A DNA stretch of 64,000 bases from Rhodopseudomonas palustris (lineage in GTDB: Bacteria > Pseudomonadota > Alphaproteobacteria > Rhizobiales > Xanthobacteraceae). The translations under genes were made by a program, and so were the position numbers. The notes below the pieces were generated by a model that saw nothing but the letters and a program-made list of their open reading frames with translations, had not been told where the DNA came from and did not search any database. Shown here in pieces: positions 63,471-64,000 of the stretch. The number at the start of each line of letters is the position of its first letter. Within the stretch, counting starts at the first letter, position 1. The DNA lies in contig NZ_QYYD01000008.1 of NCBI RefSeq assembly GCF_003591005.1, positions 124,001 through 188,000 of the forward strand, in the 5' to 3' direction.

Positions 63471-63701
63471 ATGACCGACTTCGCCGCCCCGGAAGACATC
63501 CGCAAGGTCGCCACGGCCCTTCTGAAGACGGCGATCGAGATCGTCTCCGAGGAGGACGGCGGCGCGCACAATCAATGCAAGCTGTGCAATGCCTCGGTGC
63601 CTTGGCTGCAGACCGGCGACGAGATCAAGCACGCTCCGGACTGCCCGGTGGTGCTGGCACAGCGCATCCTGTCGTCGAAGCCGCGGCTGCACAGCGTGTA
63701 G
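63471..63701 (+). CDS. Small conserved-looking protein with CxxC (76 aa)
   Basis: MTDFAAPEDIRKVATALLKT, then NQCKLCNASVPWL, EIKHAPDCPVVLA and a short tail. The C-x2-C, His and final Cys may make a zinc knuckle. Two nucleotides separate GAGG from the ATG, which is tighter than usual. It lies 34 bp after the His-rich gene on the same strand. Function unknown. Confidence 0.6.
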   Translation: MTDFAAPEDIRKVATALLKTAIEIVSEEDGGAHNQCKLCNASVPWLQTGDEIKHAPDCPVVLAQRILSSKPRLHSV

Positions 63702-63750
63702 CAACGCCATCCGTCTCGCCGCCGACTCATTACAAAAACGACCTCTTACC

Positions 63751-63828
63751 CGTCATTGCCAGTGCAGCGAAGCAATCCAGCGCCATGCTCGACGCTTGTG
63801 GATCGCTTCGCTGCGCTCGCGGTGACGG
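63751..63828. repeat. CGTCATTGCGAG palindrome, diverged copy
   Basis: CGTCATTGCCAGTGCAGCGA, AGCAATCCAG, centre, TGGATCGCTTCGCTGCGCTC, GGTGACGG. A diverged member of the family at 25.6 and 42.8 kb. Confidence 0.7.
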
Positions 63829-63872
63829 ATGCCCAATCTTGCCCATCAAGCCAACTGGCAGATCATCCCGCC

Positions 63873-64000
63873 TCAACTGACTGCATTCCGCGCCGTCGGC
63901 GCTGTCGAGGGGCCGACTTCGGCAATGGTCTCCTCGGCGATCCAGCGGGTCACGGCGCGGAGGTCGCCGCCGCTCTGTTCGAAAACGCGGAGCTGCGCAT
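63873..64000 (-). CDS. C-terminal end of a gene cut by the window edge
   Basis: The open minus-strand frame reads QLRVFEQSGGDLRAVTRWI, AEETIAEVGPS, ending AVS. It has amphipathic helices and good codon use, so it is likely the tail of a real protein that starts beyond 64000. No family can be named from 42 residues. Confidence 0.55.
   Translation of the reverse strand, partial: AQLRVFEQSGGDLRAVTRWIAEETIAEVGPSTAPTARNAVS

Overview
The window looks like chromosome of a purple non-sulfur alphaproteobacterium of the Rhodopseudomonas/Bradyrhizobium group, most like Rhodopseudomonas palustris. The reasons are the high GC coding style, an anaerobic bacteriochlorophyll cluster (bchE, bchJ, hemN) with FnrL/FixK-type and PpsR-type sites, FixJ-like regulators, and dispersed palindromic repeats with cores such as CGTCATTGCGAG and CATTCCGGGG. 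The species call is inference from gene content.

Layout. 1-4.8 kb: an MFS permease fragment, an acetyltransferase, a MATE exporter, DUF2147 and DUF3095 proteins and a 47-residue membrane microprotein. 5.0-8.1 kb: a cobalamin riboswitch followed by cobT, cobS and cobF. 8.2-13.8 kb: a lower-GC surface-polysaccharide island (GT2 glycosyltransferase, large HAD-like protein, capsule-type protein). It ends in a decayed serine recombinase next to initiator tRNA-fMet. 14-20 kb: coniferyl-aldehyde-type dehydrogenase, GMC oxidoreductase, two SDRs and a FixJ-like regulator, with palindromic repeats between. 20-22 kb: a PilZ protein and a CheR-like gene that has lost its catalytic core, in otherwise gene-poor DNA.

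22-38 kb is a low-oxygen and stress region. It holds phosphoketolase, a triple-BON protein, a kinase-UspA fusion with a metallophosphoesterase, a DUF6455 protein, bchE-bchJ-hemN, an unknown 100-residue protein, CsoR with a copper ATPase, and a hemerythrin protein. TTG-N8-CAA boxes lie upstream of most of these, so they may form one FixK/FnrL-type regulon. A PpsR-type palindrome also lies before bchE.

38-45 kb: QueD, a diguanylate cyclase, an amidase, a nickel/cobalt-type transporter, an orphan branched-chain-type binding protein, an aldo/keto reductase, a small DUF protein and an MBL hydrolase. 45-58.6 kb: an AhpD-like protein, SDRs, two AraC regulators, a histidine kinase with two response regulators, a cupin, an NmrA-like protein, a Tat-exported alpha/beta hydrolase, a second orphan binding protein, and a ferric-reductase-like membrane protein with an intradiol-dioxygenase-like partner. 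58.7-62 kb: a three-gene MacB/LolCDE-type export operon. 62-64 kb: an alpha/beta hydrolase, two small proteins and the C-terminal end of another gene. No CRISPR array, rRNA operon or intact insertion sequence was seen.
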